Source: Neobacillus jeddahensis (lineage in GTDB: Bacteria > Bacillota > Bacilli > Bacillales > Cytobacillaceae). Taken from it: a DNA stretch of 64,000 nt. The translations under genes and the position numbers were made by a program. The first letter of the stretch is position 1, and each line of letters starts with the position of its first letter. Below, piece after piece: positions 41,938-50,961 of this stretch. The notes below the pieces were generated by a model. It searched no databases and was not told the origin of the DNA. It saw only the letters and a list, made by a program, of their open reading frames with translations. The stretch is from contig NZ_CCAS010000003.1 in assembly GCF_000612625.1 (NCBI RefSeq), positions 103,027 to 167,026 on the forward strand. Direction: 5' to 3'.

Positions 41938-42786
41938 ATGAAACTAGTTAAATTGTCAGGCATTTTCCTACTATCAAGCAGTCTTTTATTTGGTTGTTCC
42001 AATACGGAGAATACGTCATCAACTGAAAAAAAGAAGGAAACAAACAATACAGCTTCAAAGGCACTTGAGAATGTAAGTAAGGAATACCGGGAATATGCTG
42101 TTGGTGAAATTGAAGAATTTGTCAAGGCAACAGAGGAATTTACCAAAGCCGTGAAAAATGGTGATTTAGAACTCGCAAAAACTCTTTATGGACCAGCTAG
42201 GATGTATTATGAGCGCTCAGAGCCAATTGCCGAAGTGTTTGGGGATCTTGATCCAAAAATCGATGCGCGTGAAGGCGATGTTCCGGATGAGGAATGGGGT
42301 GGCTATCACCGGATTGAAAAAGGTTTATGGGTCGATCACACAACCAGCAGCTCCGAGCAGTTTGCCGAACAACTGATGAAGGACGTTAACCTATTACGCG
42401 CCAAAGTAGATACGGTTGAGGTGACCCCTGATCTATTAATCACTGGAGCCGTTGACTTACTAAATGAGGTTTCAACATCCAAAGTGACCGGGGAAGAGGA
42501 TCGTTACTCACATACCGATTTATATGACTTCGCAGCAAACGTTGAGGGAGCAGAAAAAATCTACCAGCTTCTCAATCCAGAATTGAAGAAAAAGGATGAG
42601 GCACTCTCCAACGAAATTCAAACCCGTTTTGATGCGATCTATAGCCTGTTAAATAAGCAAAAAAGCGGTGATGGCTACAAGCTTTATACGGAATTGACGG
42701 AAGCACAAGTGAAAGAGCTGAGCCAAGCCATTGATGCTCTAGCAGAACCATTATCGCAAATTGGGATTGTTACGGAGGCGTCTTAA
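41938..42786 (+). CDS. efeO: EfeO-type iron-uptake lipoprotein (YwbM)
   Basis: Extracytoplasmic component of the EfeUOB iron importer, 282 residues. ATG 41938 follows GTGAGGGAG; the GTG at 41920 lies inside that site. The lipoprotein signal ends LLFGCSN, a short Ser/Thr/Lys linker follows, and the rest is an M75 helical bundle with the metal motif GGYHRIEKGLW (HxxE). It lacks the cupredoxin domain found in longer EfeO proteins. It is thought to bind iron and hand it to EfeU. A Fur box precedes it and efeB follows without a gap. Confidence 0.9.
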   Translation: MKLVKLSGIFLLSSSLLFGCSNTENTSSTEKKKETNNTASKALENVSKEYREYAVGEIEEFVKATEEFTKAVKNGDLELAKTLYGPARMYYERSEPIAEVFGDLDPKIDAREGDVPDEEWGGYHRIEKGLWVDHTTSSSEQFAEQLMKDVNLLRAKVDTVEVTPDLLITGAVDLLNEVSTSKVTGEEDRYSHTDLYDFAANVEGAEKIYQLLNPELKKKDEALSNEIQTRFDAIYSLLNKQKSGDGYKLYTELTEAQVKELSQAIDALAEPLSQIGIVTEAS

Positions 42787-44064
42787 TTGACCAAAAATAC
42801 AAACCTGCAGGATGGAACCAAGATGTCGCGCAGAGATATCCTTAAAACAGCTGGGGTTGGAGGCGTTGGCGTCATCCTTGGTGCATCGGGACTCGGCGGC
42901 ATCCTTACATTGAACGAAAGTAAAGCAGCGACTTCTAATTTAACAGAAACCATCCCGTTTTACGGGGAACATCAAAGTGGAATCACAACAAAAACCCAAA
43001 ACCATGTCTATTTTGCATCCTTAGATGTAACGACGACAAAAAAAGCTGAGGTCATCCAGTTGTTTAAAGACTGGACAAAAGCAGCAGCCCTGCTAGCAGA
43101 GGGAAAGGCGGTTGGGGAACTGTCAAGTAATGAATTTCTTCCTCCGAAGGATACAGGCGAAGCAGCGGGCTTATCTTCAGCCAATTTAACCATTACCTTC
43201 GGTGTCGGTCCAAGCTTATTTGTGAAGAACAACGAGGATCGGTTTGGATTAAAACAAAAGCAACCTAAGGAACTAGTCGACCTGCCGGCATTCCCGTTAG
43301 ATGCGCTTGAAGAGGCGTGGACTGGTGGGGATATTTGCATTCAAGCATGTGCCGATGATGTACAGGTGGCCTTTCACGCCGTTAGGAACTTGATTCGGAT
43401 TGCCAGGGGAAAGGCTATTTTACGGTGGGCACAAACCGGATTCCAGCGTACAAAACAAGCTGATCCTAAATCGGGGACTCCCAGAAATTTATTTGGCTTC
43501 AAAGATGGGACAGCAAACCCAGATGTGAAGAGTGAAAAAGAAATGGATGAGCACGTTTGGGTTCAGCCTGGTGATGGGCCTGATTGGTTAGTGAACGGCA
43601 GCTATCTGGTTGTCCGCCGGATTCAAATGTTTATTGAGGTGTGGGACAGAACAACCTTAAAGGAGCAGGAAAAGACATTTGGCCGTAATCGTGATAGTGG
43701 GGCACCGCTTGGACAAAAGGATGAATTTGAAAAACTTAATTTGGAGAAGAAGAATGCTCAGGGTGGATTTCACATCCCAGAAGATTCCCATACCCGACTT
43801 TCTCATGGGGATGGTACGCAACAAATTCTTCGACGAGCTTATTCCTATGCTGATGGGATGGATGTGAAAACAGGAAGCTTTGATGCCGGCTTACTTTTTC
43901 TATGCTTCCAACGAGCCCCAAGTAAACAATTTATTCCTATCCAGACGCGGTTAGCGAAAATTGATAAATTGAATGAGTATACATCGCATCGTGGCAGTGC
44001 TCTTTTTGCCTGTTTACCAGGAGCAAAACAGGGTGGCTATATTGGGGAAACATTGTTTCATTAA
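42787..44064 (+). CDS. efeB: EfeB, Tat-exported DyP-type peroxidase (YwbN)
   Basis: Heme peroxidase of 425 residues exported by the Tat pathway. TTG 42787 directly follows the efeO stop and has GGAGG 7 bases ahead; an ATG 12 codons later would still keep the signal MSRRDILKTAG. The mature DyP fold has the family motif NLFGFKDGTANP (distal Asp) and the proximal heme histidine region DSHTRLSHG. In B. subtilis YwbN oxidises ferrous iron for uptake by the EfeU channel. It is co-transcribed with efeO and efeU. Confidence 0.92.
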   Translation: MTKNTNLQDGTKMSRRDILKTAGVGGVGVILGASGLGGILTLNESKAATSNLTETIPFYGEHQSGITTKTQNHVYFASLDVTTTKKAEVIQLFKDWTKAAALLAEGKAVGELSSNEFLPPKDTGEAAGLSSANLTITFGVGPSLFVKNNEDRFGLKQKQPKELVDLPAFPLDALEEAWTGGDICIQACADDVQVAFHAVRNLIRIARGKAILRWAQTGFQRTKQADPKSGTPRNLFGFKDGTANPDVKSEKEMDEHVWVQPGDGPDWLVNGSYLVVRRIQMFIEVWDRTTLKEQEKTFGRNRDSGAPLGQKDEFEKLNLEKKNAQGGFHIPEDSHTRLSHGDGTQQILRRAYSYADGMDVKTGSFDAGLLFLCFQRAPSKQFIPIQTRLAKIDKLNEYTSHRGSALFACLPGAKQGGYIGETLFH

Positions 44065-44094
44065 TGTTTCTCGGTTCATGGAGGAGAGAGACCA

Positions 44095-45861
44095 ATGTGC
44101 TATTTAAGAAAAGTTACTAAATTTCTTCCACTTTTTCTGTTGCTTACTCTTTTTGTTCAACCACATCTCCCTGTTACAGCAGCAGGAAATCATGATGAAC
44201 TTTTCGTGTTGATTGGTGATAGCTTGATGAAGGTGAAGGATGGAGATCAAGAGGCGATTTCCAGGAATATGGAACAGTTTGCTCGCGATTGGAAAGCCAT
44301 TAAGCAAACCGACAGTAAGCAGGCTAAAAGGGTAAGCCTAGAACTTAAAAATATTCAAATCCTCTTAGCCGATCAATCGAAAGATATTGAAGCAATATCA
44401 AAGGGGCTATCATCCCTGTCGAGTGCAGTCGTTTTATATGATCAGGAACAGAATCCCCCAGATAAAGCAAAAGGCAAAGAGCAAGTCAGACAGATACTGC
44501 CACTGATCAATAACCTGAAGACATCAGTAGAGACTGAAAAATATTCTGCTATACAAGCACAATACCAAGCGATGCTGAACCAATGGAACGCTGCCGAAAA
44601 GGCTGTTCATGATGAAAGTATTGCGGCCTATGGAAATATAGAAAAAGAGATGGCGCTCATTCGGATTGCCATAACCCAAGAGCCAGCAGATTGGGGAAAG
44701 GCCAAGGTGAACCTTGATCAATTGACGGGTGAAGTTGATGATTTCCTAGCGGGAAAGATAACGAAATCGGTAAACGAAACACATTCGCTTTCAGAGATTT
44801 CCACGTTATTAACGAAAGTAGCGGAACAGATCTCAGAAAAAGATTATCAGAATGCCAGTGAACAATTAAATCAGGCTCTGACTATATGGCCAATGGTGGA
44901 AGGAGATGTGCAGACAAGAGATAGTAAGCTGTATAGTGACATCGAAACAAAGATCCCTACTGTGATTAGTATCCTCGAGTCGAAAACCGTCAAGGCCGAA
45001 AAAGCCACGGCGATTGTGAAGGATTTACACTCACGGCTAGCACCATTGCTCAGCAAAACAAACTACACAATGTGGGATGCGGCACTAATTTTGTTACGCG
45101 AAGGTTTAGAGGCTTTATTAATTGTGGCCACCCTACTAGCCTTTTTGAAAAAAATGGGTCAAACTTCTATGCAGAAGTGGATATGGGTCGGGGTTGCTGC
45201 AGGGATTGTTGCCAGTGCAGCGCTGGCAATCGTGATCAATCTAGTTTTCTCGCAAATTGTGGCGGCGTCAAGCCGTGAATATATTGAGGGATTAACGGGT
45301 GTGATTGCAGTTGCGATGATGCTGATTATTGGTGCTTGGCTTCATAATAAATCGAGTATCGGTAATTGGAATCAGTATATTCACCAACAAATACAGCAAG
45401 CGATTGCTAAAGGTAGTCTTATTTCATTTGCTGTAATCAGCTTTCTGTCTGTCTTCCGGGAAGGGGCAGAGACGATTATTTTCTATGCCGGCATAACACC
45501 CTATATAAGTTTTATGCAACTCTTGACAGGGGTTATTCTCGCCATTGCTATTCTAGCTATTATCGGTTTTGCGATTATCAAATATAGCGTAAGAATTCCG
45601 ATTCGATTCTTTTTTAAAACAGCCACCATTCTTATTTACTTTTTGGCATTTAAGATTCTCGGTATTAGTATCCATGCCTTACAAATATCGAAAGTGGTTT
45701 CAACCACGACAGAGATCAAATTGCCGTTCATTGATTGGTTAGGCTTATATCCGACATGGGAGACAACAGCAACCCAAGTTCTTTTACTGGTAGTGATTAT
45801 ACTTTTTACCTACTGGGTAAAAAAAAGAGACAGCAAACAAATCATCATAACCAATGTCTAA
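44095..45861 (+). CDS. efeU: EfeU, FTR1-family iron permease (YwbL)
   Basis: Iron permease of 588 residues. A signal peptide and a soluble outer domain of about 300 residues come first. The FTR1 membrane domain has two iron-binding REGxE motifs, LREGLEALLI and FREGAETIIF. It completes the three-part uptake system with EfeO and EfeB and follows efeB by 30 bases behind GGAGGAGAG. Iron limitation, through the Fur box at 41894, should turn on all three. Confidence 0.92.
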   Translation: MCYLRKVTKFLPLFLLLTLFVQPHLPVTAAGNHDELFVLIGDSLMKVKDGDQEAISRNMEQFARDWKAIKQTDSKQAKRVSLELKNIQILLADQSKDIEAISKGLSSLSSAVVLYDQEQNPPDKAKGKEQVRQILPLINNLKTSVETEKYSAIQAQYQAMLNQWNAAEKAVHDESIAAYGNIEKEMALIRIAITQEPADWGKAKVNLDQLTGEVDDFLAGKITKSVNETHSLSEISTLLTKVAEQISEKDYQNASEQLNQALTIWPMVEGDVQTRDSKLYSDIETKIPTVISILESKTVKAEKATAIVKDLHSRLAPLLSKTNYTMWDAALILLREGLEALLIVATLLAFLKKMGQTSMQKWIWVGVAAGIVASAALAIVINLVFSQIVAASSREYIEGLTGVIAVAMMLIIGAWLHNKSSIGNWNQYIHQQIQQAIAKGSLISFAVISFLSVFREGAETIIFYAGITPYISFMQLLTGVILAIAILAIIGFAIIKYSVRIPIRFFFKTATILIYFLAFKILGISIHALQISKVVSTTTEIKLPFIDWLGLYPTWETTATQVLLLVVIILFTYWVKKRDSKQIIITNV

Positions 45862-45890
45862 AAAGGGCTCTTGTCAGAGCTCTTTTTAAT
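45860..45890 (+). terminator. Terminator of efe operon
   Basis: AAAAAGGGCTCT pairs with AGAGCTCTTTTT (one G-U pair) around TGTC and is followed by AATTTT. Confidence 0.85.
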
Positions 45891-45929
45891 TTTGGCTTTG
45901 TTAAACCTCGTTGTTAATTTTTTCACTTA

Positions 45930-46055
45930 GTTGATTGGAGCGGAAGGCACGAGACTCCTGCGGGAAAAGCGAGTCAGGGGAGACCCCGCAGGAGCAAAGC
46001 GACGAGGAGGCTCCCGACCGCCCGCGGAAAGGGAGTGCCTGGAGCGGAAATCAAC
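45930..46055. repeat. 126-bp GC-rich structured intergenic repeat
   Basis: Ends are GTTGATT and AATCAAC, each next to a direct copy of GGAGCGGAA. Inside, CTCCTGCGGG (45955) pairs perfectly with CCCGCAGGAG (45985), and GGCAC pairs with GTGCC near the ends. GC content is far above the surroundings. It matches a repeat I know from many Bacillaceae genomes; only this copy is in the window. It lacks a reading frame and behaves like a MITE- or REP-type element. Confidence 0.75.
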
Positions 46056-46156
46056 GGGTAAATTTAATAGAGCTTTAATTTTTAAAAATTCCCTACTATT
46101 CAAGATACTTGTCTCATAAATTTAGTAAAGAGATGAAAAAAAGGGAGATTTGGAAA

Positions 46157-47491
46157 TTGGCTATCTATTATAAAGGAATCTTTTTTTTAGCTGCTTCTGC
46201 TTTTTTAGGTGAAGGAATTGAAGTCTTGGTAAATATGATTCTTGCCCGTGAGTTAGGTTCGCATGGCCTGGGCCTCTACATGTCCATTTTGCCCTCCATC
46301 TTTCTCATCGTCTTATTGTCGAGCTTCGAATTACAGGTGTCGATTTCTAAGTTTATCGCTGAGCGAGAGGAGCGCTACCATCGAAATATTCTCTACCATG
46401 CCATCACGATTACCATCGTCTTTACAAGTGTTCTCTTCTTGATTACTGCCGCCAGTCTTCCGTTTATCCCTGTATTTAATACGTATCATCCCTATATAAG
46501 ATGGCTTGTGATGATTTTAATCCCAGTTATTTCGTTCACTTCTGTGGCGAGAGGCTATTTTATGGGGAAACAGCAGATGGGCAAGATTGCCGTCTCTAAC
46601 TTTATAAGAAAAATTATTCAACTCGCCGGATTGTTTGTCTTGTTTCGCTTTTTTGCCTTTAATGAGGAATCCTCCTTATTAATTGCGATTGGTACCCTTA
46701 TTGGCAGTGAAATTGTCGTCTTTCTCTACTTAATCTATCTGTTCATTATTCAATTTCAACAATTGAAACGCCAGCCATTTTCCAATATGAATCGGAAGGT
46801 AGTTCGAAAAAACCTAATGGCAGTATCGATCCCAACGACAGGGCTACGACTGTTTTCAGCTTTTACTAATGCCATTCAACCGTTTCTCATTAAGGGAGCC
46901 CTCGTCTACTCAGGAATGAGCAACACGCTTGCGACTGAACAATTTGGGATGTTAATGGGGGTGGCCGCGTCGATTGGGTTCTTTCCGGCGTTTATTGCCC
47001 ACTCTTTAATGATTGTTCTCATTCCAGCTGTATCAAAGACCTATTCACAAAAGGACTTTCCGACCTTACAAAAAATGCTGCAACAAGTGATGAAACTCAC
47101 GCTTTTATACGGCATTGTAGCAGTAACCATTTTTTACTTTTATGCGCCCGAGTTAACAGCCCTATTTTTTAAATCTGCGACATCGGCAGTTTATTTGCAA
47201 ATGCTTTGGCCGTTTTTCTTATTCCATTTCTTCATCATGCCGATGCAAGCGTTTTTGATTGGACTTGATTTATTGAAGGAAGCGTTTATTCATATTGTTT
47301 GGTCTACGCTTATTTCATATGCCTTAGTTCTGTGGCTGGGTTCTTCTCACGATTGGCAGATGAATGGGGTGATTATTGGCATGAATACGGGCTCCGTATT
47401 GTTAGCACTCATGCATTATCTAACGATTTGTAAAAAGATAGGTGTTTCGATTTTTATGAAAGGGGTTATTCAAAAGGCAACCGAACAATAA
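46157..47491 (+). CDS. SpoVB-type polysaccharide/lipid flippase
   Basis: Multi-pass membrane protein of the MOP superfamily with about 12-14 helices, expected to flip lipid-linked sugars or peptidoglycan precursors. The start is uncertain: TTG 46157 has AAGGGAG 9 bases ahead, whereas ATG 46133 and TTG 46109 have weak sites and would add 8 or 16 residues. The N-terminal FFLAASAFLGEGIEVLVNMILARELG segment and the MGKQQMGKIAVSNFIRKIIQL loop fit the SpoVB/YtgP family. It may act in spore cortex synthesis or in teichoic or exopolysaccharide export. It stands alone after a repeat element. Confidence 0.82.
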   Translation: MAIYYKGIFFLAASAFLGEGIEVLVNMILARELGSHGLGLYMSILPSIFLIVLLSSFELQVSISKFIAEREERYHRNILYHAITITIVFTSVLFLITAASLPFIPVFNTYHPYIRWLVMILIPVISFTSVARGYFMGKQQMGKIAVSNFIRKIIQLAGLFVLFRFFAFNEESSLLIAIGTLIGSEIVVFLYLIYLFIIQFQQLKRQPFSNMNRKVVRKNLMAVSIPTTGLRLFSAFTNAIQPFLIKGALVYSGMSNTLATEQFGMLMGVAASIGFFPAFIAHSLMIVLIPAVSKTYSQKDFPTLQKMLQQVMKLTLLYGIVAVTIFYFYAPELTALFFKSATSAVYLQMLWPFFLFHFFIMPMQAFLIGLDLLKEAFIHIVWSTLISYALVLWLGSSHDWQMNGVIIGMNTGSVLLALMHYLTICKKIGVSIFMKGVIQKATEQ

Positions 47492-47589
47492 AAATTTTTC
47501 AAAAAAATTCTTCTAAGGTGTAGGGGGGGCTGCTGTCTTTTCCGTCTATTTATATGAAAGTGTTTTACCGAGGGAAAGGATGGAAAGCG

Positions 47590-48096
47590 ATGAATACAAC
47601 ATTTGAGGACTTAGTAAATGAATATGGGAAATCCATTTTTAGATATATTTTATCGTTAGTGAAGCATAAAGAGCTTGCAGAGGATCTTTATCAGGAGGTA
47701 TTACTATCGGCATATTTAGCCTATCCTTCGATTAAGGAGCCCTGTAAGTATAAAAGCTGGCTGTTTACGATTGCCATCAATAAATGTCGTGATTATTGGC
47801 GTAAGGAAAATAAGGCAAAACAGTTTTGGCAAGAAGAGGTGTATTCATACTCAGTTACGGTTGAACCGAATGTCATTCCTGAGGAGGAAGTATTACATAA
47901 ATATTCGGCCCAGCAAATGGCTGAAAAAGTCATGACGCTGCCAGAAATATATCGTTCGCCCATTTTTCTTTATTACTATCAAGATTTAACGCTAGTAGAA
48001 ATAGCGAATAAAAGTAATTTGCCCATGTCTACGGTGAAGACTAGAATGAGACGCGCGAAGGACAGGCTAAGGCCAAAGATGCAGTCATTAGCCTAA
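47590..48096 (+). CDS. ECF-type RNA polymerase sigma factor
   Basis: Sigma factor of 168 residues. ATG 47590 follows AAAGGA; an ATG 12 codons upstream lacks a site. Region 2 (SLVKHKELAEDLYQEVLLSAYLAY; SWLFTIAINKCRDYWRK) and region 4 (LPEIYRSPIFLYYYQDLTLVEIANKSNLPMSTVKTRMRRAKDRL) are complete. No anti-sigma gene lies next to it: the next gene is convergent and of another family. The trigger and regulon are unknown. Confidence 0.87.
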   Translation: MNTTFEDLVNEYGKSIFRYILSLVKHKELAEDLYQEVLLSAYLAYPSIKEPCKYKSWLFTIAINKCRDYWRKENKAKQFWQEEVYSYSVTVEPNVIPEEEVLHKYSAQQMAEKVMTLPEIYRSPIFLYYYQDLTLVEIANKSNLPMSTVKTRMRRAKDRLRPKMQSLA

Positions 48097-48103
48097 ATAA
48101 ATA

Positions 48104-48138
48104 AAAAAAAGGAGCTTGAATTTTTTCAAGCTCCTTTT
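48104..48138. terminator. Bidirectional terminator, sigma factor / YetJ-like gene
   Basis: AAAAGGAGCTTGAA and its exact complement flank TTTT, with A- and T-runs on either side for both strands. Confidence 0.92.
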
Positions 48139-48142
48139 ACAA

Positions 48143-48781
48143 CTAGTCTCTGCTATTAACAATTCCTAAGATTCGAAGGATACTGATGAATAGGTTAATG
48201 AAATCTAAGTATAGGTTTAAGGCCATTAATGGTACTTCCTCTGCTCTTACTCCGTAGTGCTTCATGCGGCTGATATCAAAAAGAACGTAACCACTGAATA
48301 CTAAAACGCCGATAAAGGAATAAGCAAGCATTCCGCCTGAACTTAACGGGAAGAAAATATTAAAAATTGAAATCGCCACTAAAGCTAATATGGCTGCAAG
48401 GAGAAATCCTCCTAAGAAAGAAAAGTTATGTTTAGACTTTGCTGCGTAAATAGCAATCCCTGTAAAGACAACGGTTGTACTAGCAAAAGCCATGACCACA
48501 ACGTTTGCCCCTGAAGTAAGTAAGTAATGCGCTACGATTGGGTATAAGGTAATCCCTGAAATAAAGGTAAAGATATACAGGAACGAATAGGAAATCATCT
48601 TTTTCCTTCTAAAAAAGAAAGCGGCCATTAACATGACGAACTCCACAATCATTAACGGCATGAATAAACCAGATGGTACAACAAATGCGCCCGCCATTGT
48701 TCCTAAGAAGGCAATCGCTAAAGATAGAGCAAAGGTCCTTAGAACAGAAGGCATATATTGTGTTGATGTTTGTGTGTACAA
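48143..48781 (-). CDS. Bax inhibitor-1 family protein (YetJ type)
   Basis: Seven-helix membrane protein of 212 residues in the TMBIM/BI-1 family. SFLYIFTFISGITLYPIV and the C-terminal SLYLDFINLF-like segment (MALNLYLDFINLFISILR) are the family marks, with the pH-sensing aspartates present (FDISRM; YLDF). B. subtilis YetJ is a pH-dependent calcium leak channel of nearly the same length. The gene is a single unit facing the sigma-factor gene. Confidence 0.9.
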   Translation of the reverse strand: MYTQTSTQYMPSVLRTFALSLAIAFLGTMAGAFVVPSGLFMPLMIVEFVMLMAAFFFRRKKMISYSFLYIFTFISGITLYPIVAHYLLTSGANVVVMAFASTTVVFTGIAIYAAKSKHNFSFLGGFLLAAILALVAISIFNIFFPLSSGGMLAYSFIGVLVFSGYVLFDISRMKHYGVRAEEVPLMALNLYLDFINLFISILRILGIVNSRD

Positions 48782-48830
48782 ATTTTTTCACCTCAAATGA
48801 ATTTGTTACTTAAGATATACGTTTAAGTGG

Positions 48831-49223
48831 TCAAGATGTTTCGTTTTTTCTAAGAATTTCTTTGTTTTCTTTTAATAAATCACGAATCTCCGTTAACAGC
48901 TCTTCTTCTTTACTTATTTTTTCGACGACAGGTGCCGGTTCTTCTTTCTTTCGAAAACGGTTAATGAATTTGACAAACAGGAAAATGGAAAAAGCGATGA
49001 TGAAAAAGTCAACGACTGCTTGAATAAATTTTCCGTAAGCTAAACCGTAATAAGCAAGGTCAGCAAAGGTGTTTGTTTTCCCGACTAATAATCCGACCAA
49101 AGGCATGATGACATCGGCGACAAGAGAAGAGACAATCTTCCCAAACGCCCCGCCAATAATGACCCCGACGGCTAAATCAACGACGTTCCCTTTCATGGCA
49201 AACTGTTTAAATTCGTTCCACAT
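48831..49223 (-). CDS. mscL: MscL large-conductance mechanosensitive channel
   Basis: Emergency osmotic-release channel of 130 residues. ATG 49223 follows GGAGGG at 8 bases; a TTG five codons upstream is inside that site. The pattern is an N-terminal amphipathic helix ([21 protein letters not shown]), a first pore helix with the glycine-rich [16 protein letters not shown], an outer loop, a second helix and a charged C-terminal bundle helix ([18 protein letters not shown]). It forms a pentamer in the membrane. Confidence 0.96.
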   Translation of the reverse strand: MWNEFKQFAMKGNVVDLAVGVIIGGAFGKIVSSLVADVIMPLVGLLVGKTNTFADLAYYGLAYGKFIQAVVDFFIIAFSIFLFVKFINRFRKKEEPAPVVEKISKEEELLTEIRDLLKENKEILRKNETS

Positions 49224-49342
49224 GTAAAGTCCCTCCAAACATGTTCTTCTTTTCTTAATTGACCATTGTATCCTTAATCGAGCAGGAAAAGCAAACAGTT
49301 TGTTTTTACAATTATATCCAAGGTGAAGCTCTCTTATATAAA

Positions 49343-49367
49343 GAAAAGGGCAGAGAAATCTCTGCCC
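49343..49367 (-). terminator. Terminator of ampS
   Basis: GGGCAGAGA and its complement around two bases; reading the reverse strand, CCCTTTTC follows. Confidence 0.82.
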
Positions 49368-49383
49368 TAGTGTCGCTAACCGG

Positions 49384-50616
49384 TTAAAATGCCCAATTCC
49401 CTGCTCTAAAGACAGGTTCTACTTTGCCGTCAGCCGTAATGCCATCGATATCCATCTCAGCTGAACCAATCATGAAATCTACATGTGTAATACTTTCATT
49501 AAGGCCATTTTGGGCTAGTTCTTCGGAGGACATTTTCTTACCACCCTCAATACAGAAGGCGTAGGCACTGCCAATTGCTAAATGGTTGGAAGCATTTTCG
49601 TCAAATAAGGTATTGAAGAAAAGGACATTCGATTGTGAAATCGGTGAGTTAAAAGGAACGAGTGCTACCTCACCAAGATAATGGGAGCCTTCATCCGTAT
49701 CGACAAGACGTTTTAAAATATCTTCGCCTTCCTCCGCCTTCACACCTACAATTTTTCCATTTTCGAACGTAATCGAGAAACGATCAATGATGTTGCCTCC
49801 ATAGCTTAATGGCTTCGTACTTGCAACGGTACCATTTACCCCTGTCTTCAACGGCACGGTAAAGACTTCCTCCGTCGGCATGTTGGCCATAAATTCAATT
49901 CCTTTTTCATTGGTACTGCCTGCACCAACCCAAAGATGTTTTTCCGGAAGTTCGATTGTTAAGTCAGTTCCTGGCGCAGTATAATGAAGCTTTTGATACC
50001 TTTTTCCGTTTAAAAAAGCGACCTTCTCATGAAGAGTTTCATCATGCTTTTTCCACGCATTAACGGGGTTTTCGGTATCGATCCGAACCGCTTTAAAAAT
50101 AGCATCCCAAAGCAGATTGACTTGATTTTCTACTGGCTCATTTGGGAAAACCTTGGCCGCCCAAGGTACAGATGGGACTGCGACAACGGTCCAACTCACT
50201 TTATCTGTTTGCGCTGCCTTGCGGTATGGAGCTAACGCCTTACCAGCTGCTTTATTGAAGTTGGAAATCCGTTCAGGATCCACCCCCCTTAGCAAATCAG
50301 GGCTTGTAGAAATGACCGACATGAAGGCTGCCCTTTGGTCGGCCAGCTCTTCCATTTCCTTTGCCCGCCACACAGGGTATTCAAGGAATGCTTCGTTTGG
50401 AGCTAGATCGTATTTAGTGCGGGTAACGGTGTCGTCGTTCCAGTTGACAATAACGTTGAGGGCACCGGTTTCGTATGCACTTTTAACGACCAGACGGACA
50501 AAGTCAGCGGCATCTAACGTAGCGTTCACGACAAGGGTTTGCCCAGGTTGAATATTTACTCCTACCTTAACGGCAAGCTCAGCATATTTTTTAAGATTAG
50601 TTTGAAATTCACTCAT
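49384..50616 (-). CDS. ampS: AmpS-type aminopeptidase, M29 family
   Basis: Metal-dependent (zinc or cobalt) aminopeptidase of 410 residues that removes N-terminal residues from peptides in the cytoplasm. Metal-binding and family segments include [31 protein letters not shown] and HVDFMIGS near the C-terminus. The start ATG follows AAGGAGA. It is a single-gene unit with its own terminator. Length and sequence match B. subtilis AmpS. Confidence 0.93.
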   Translation of the reverse strand: MSEFQTNLKKYAELAVKVGVNIQPGQTLVVNATLDAADFVRLVVKSAYETGALNVIVNWNDDTVTRTKYDLAPNEAFLEYPVWRAKEMEELADQRAAFMSVISTSPDLLRGVDPERISNFNKAAGKALAPYRKAAQTDKVSWTVVAVPSVPWAAKVFPNEPVENQVNLLWDAIFKAVRIDTENPVNAWKKHDETLHEKVAFLNGKRYQKLHYTAPGTDLTIELPEKHLWVGAGSTNEKGIEFMANMPTEEVFTVPLKTGVNGTVASTKPLSYGGNIIDRFSITFENGKIVGVKAEEGEDILKRLVDTDEGSHYLGEVALVPFNSPISQSNVLFFNTLFDENASNHLAIGSAYAFCIEGGKKMSSEELAQNGLNESITHVDFMIGSAEMDIDGITADGKVEPVFRAGNWAF

Positions 50617-50643
50617 ATGTATATCTCCTTTTTCAGAATCTTC

Positions 50644-50838
50644 CTATATTGTAGCTTTTTTTGAGTAGAAAAGGAAATTGCATAGGCGTTTATAGCAAAA
50701 AAAAGTAGAGATGTTCATCTCTAACCGTAACTTGCTGCCATATACTTTTATATTAAAATAAACTCCTGCTGAAAATAATGCTAAAAAGGTAATAATACCA
50801 GATACTGAAGTCGGAGACATGAATTGTGATAATTCCAT
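50644..50838 (-). CDS. Possible small membrane protein, doubtful 3' end
   Basis: A 64-codon frame from ATG 50838, about 9 bases behind AAAGGGCGG. The first 35 residues contain a membrane helix (SVSGIITFLALFSAGVYF). An intrinsic terminator (AGAGATG-AA-CATCTCT followed by eight T) lies inside the frame at about 50700-50725, so the true gene may end earlier after a frameshift, or the frame may be decayed. No family is recognised. Confidence 0.35.
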   Translation of the reverse strand: MELSQFMSPTSVSGIITFLALFSAGVYFNIKVYGSKLRLEMNISTFFCYKRLCNFLFYSKKATI

Positions 50839-50961
50839 TATTCCCACCGCCCTTTGGAAATGTTTACACTATAATTATAATACTTAAAGGGGTAGATGTG
50901 AACAAATTGTTACAATTTCGTTAATTTATTAACTTTTCACCTTGAAAGGCTTTGGCATCCA

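Noticed and set aside
47521..47560. Autoregulatory ECF promoter before the sigma-factor gene (CGTCTA near 47543)
   Set aside because: A CGTC-type -10 is present, but no matching AAC-type -35 was found at 16-17 bp.
50153..50551. A 132-aa frame antisense to ampS
   Set aside because: AmpS is a clear family member on the other strand, and the frame has no ribosome site or recognisable domain.
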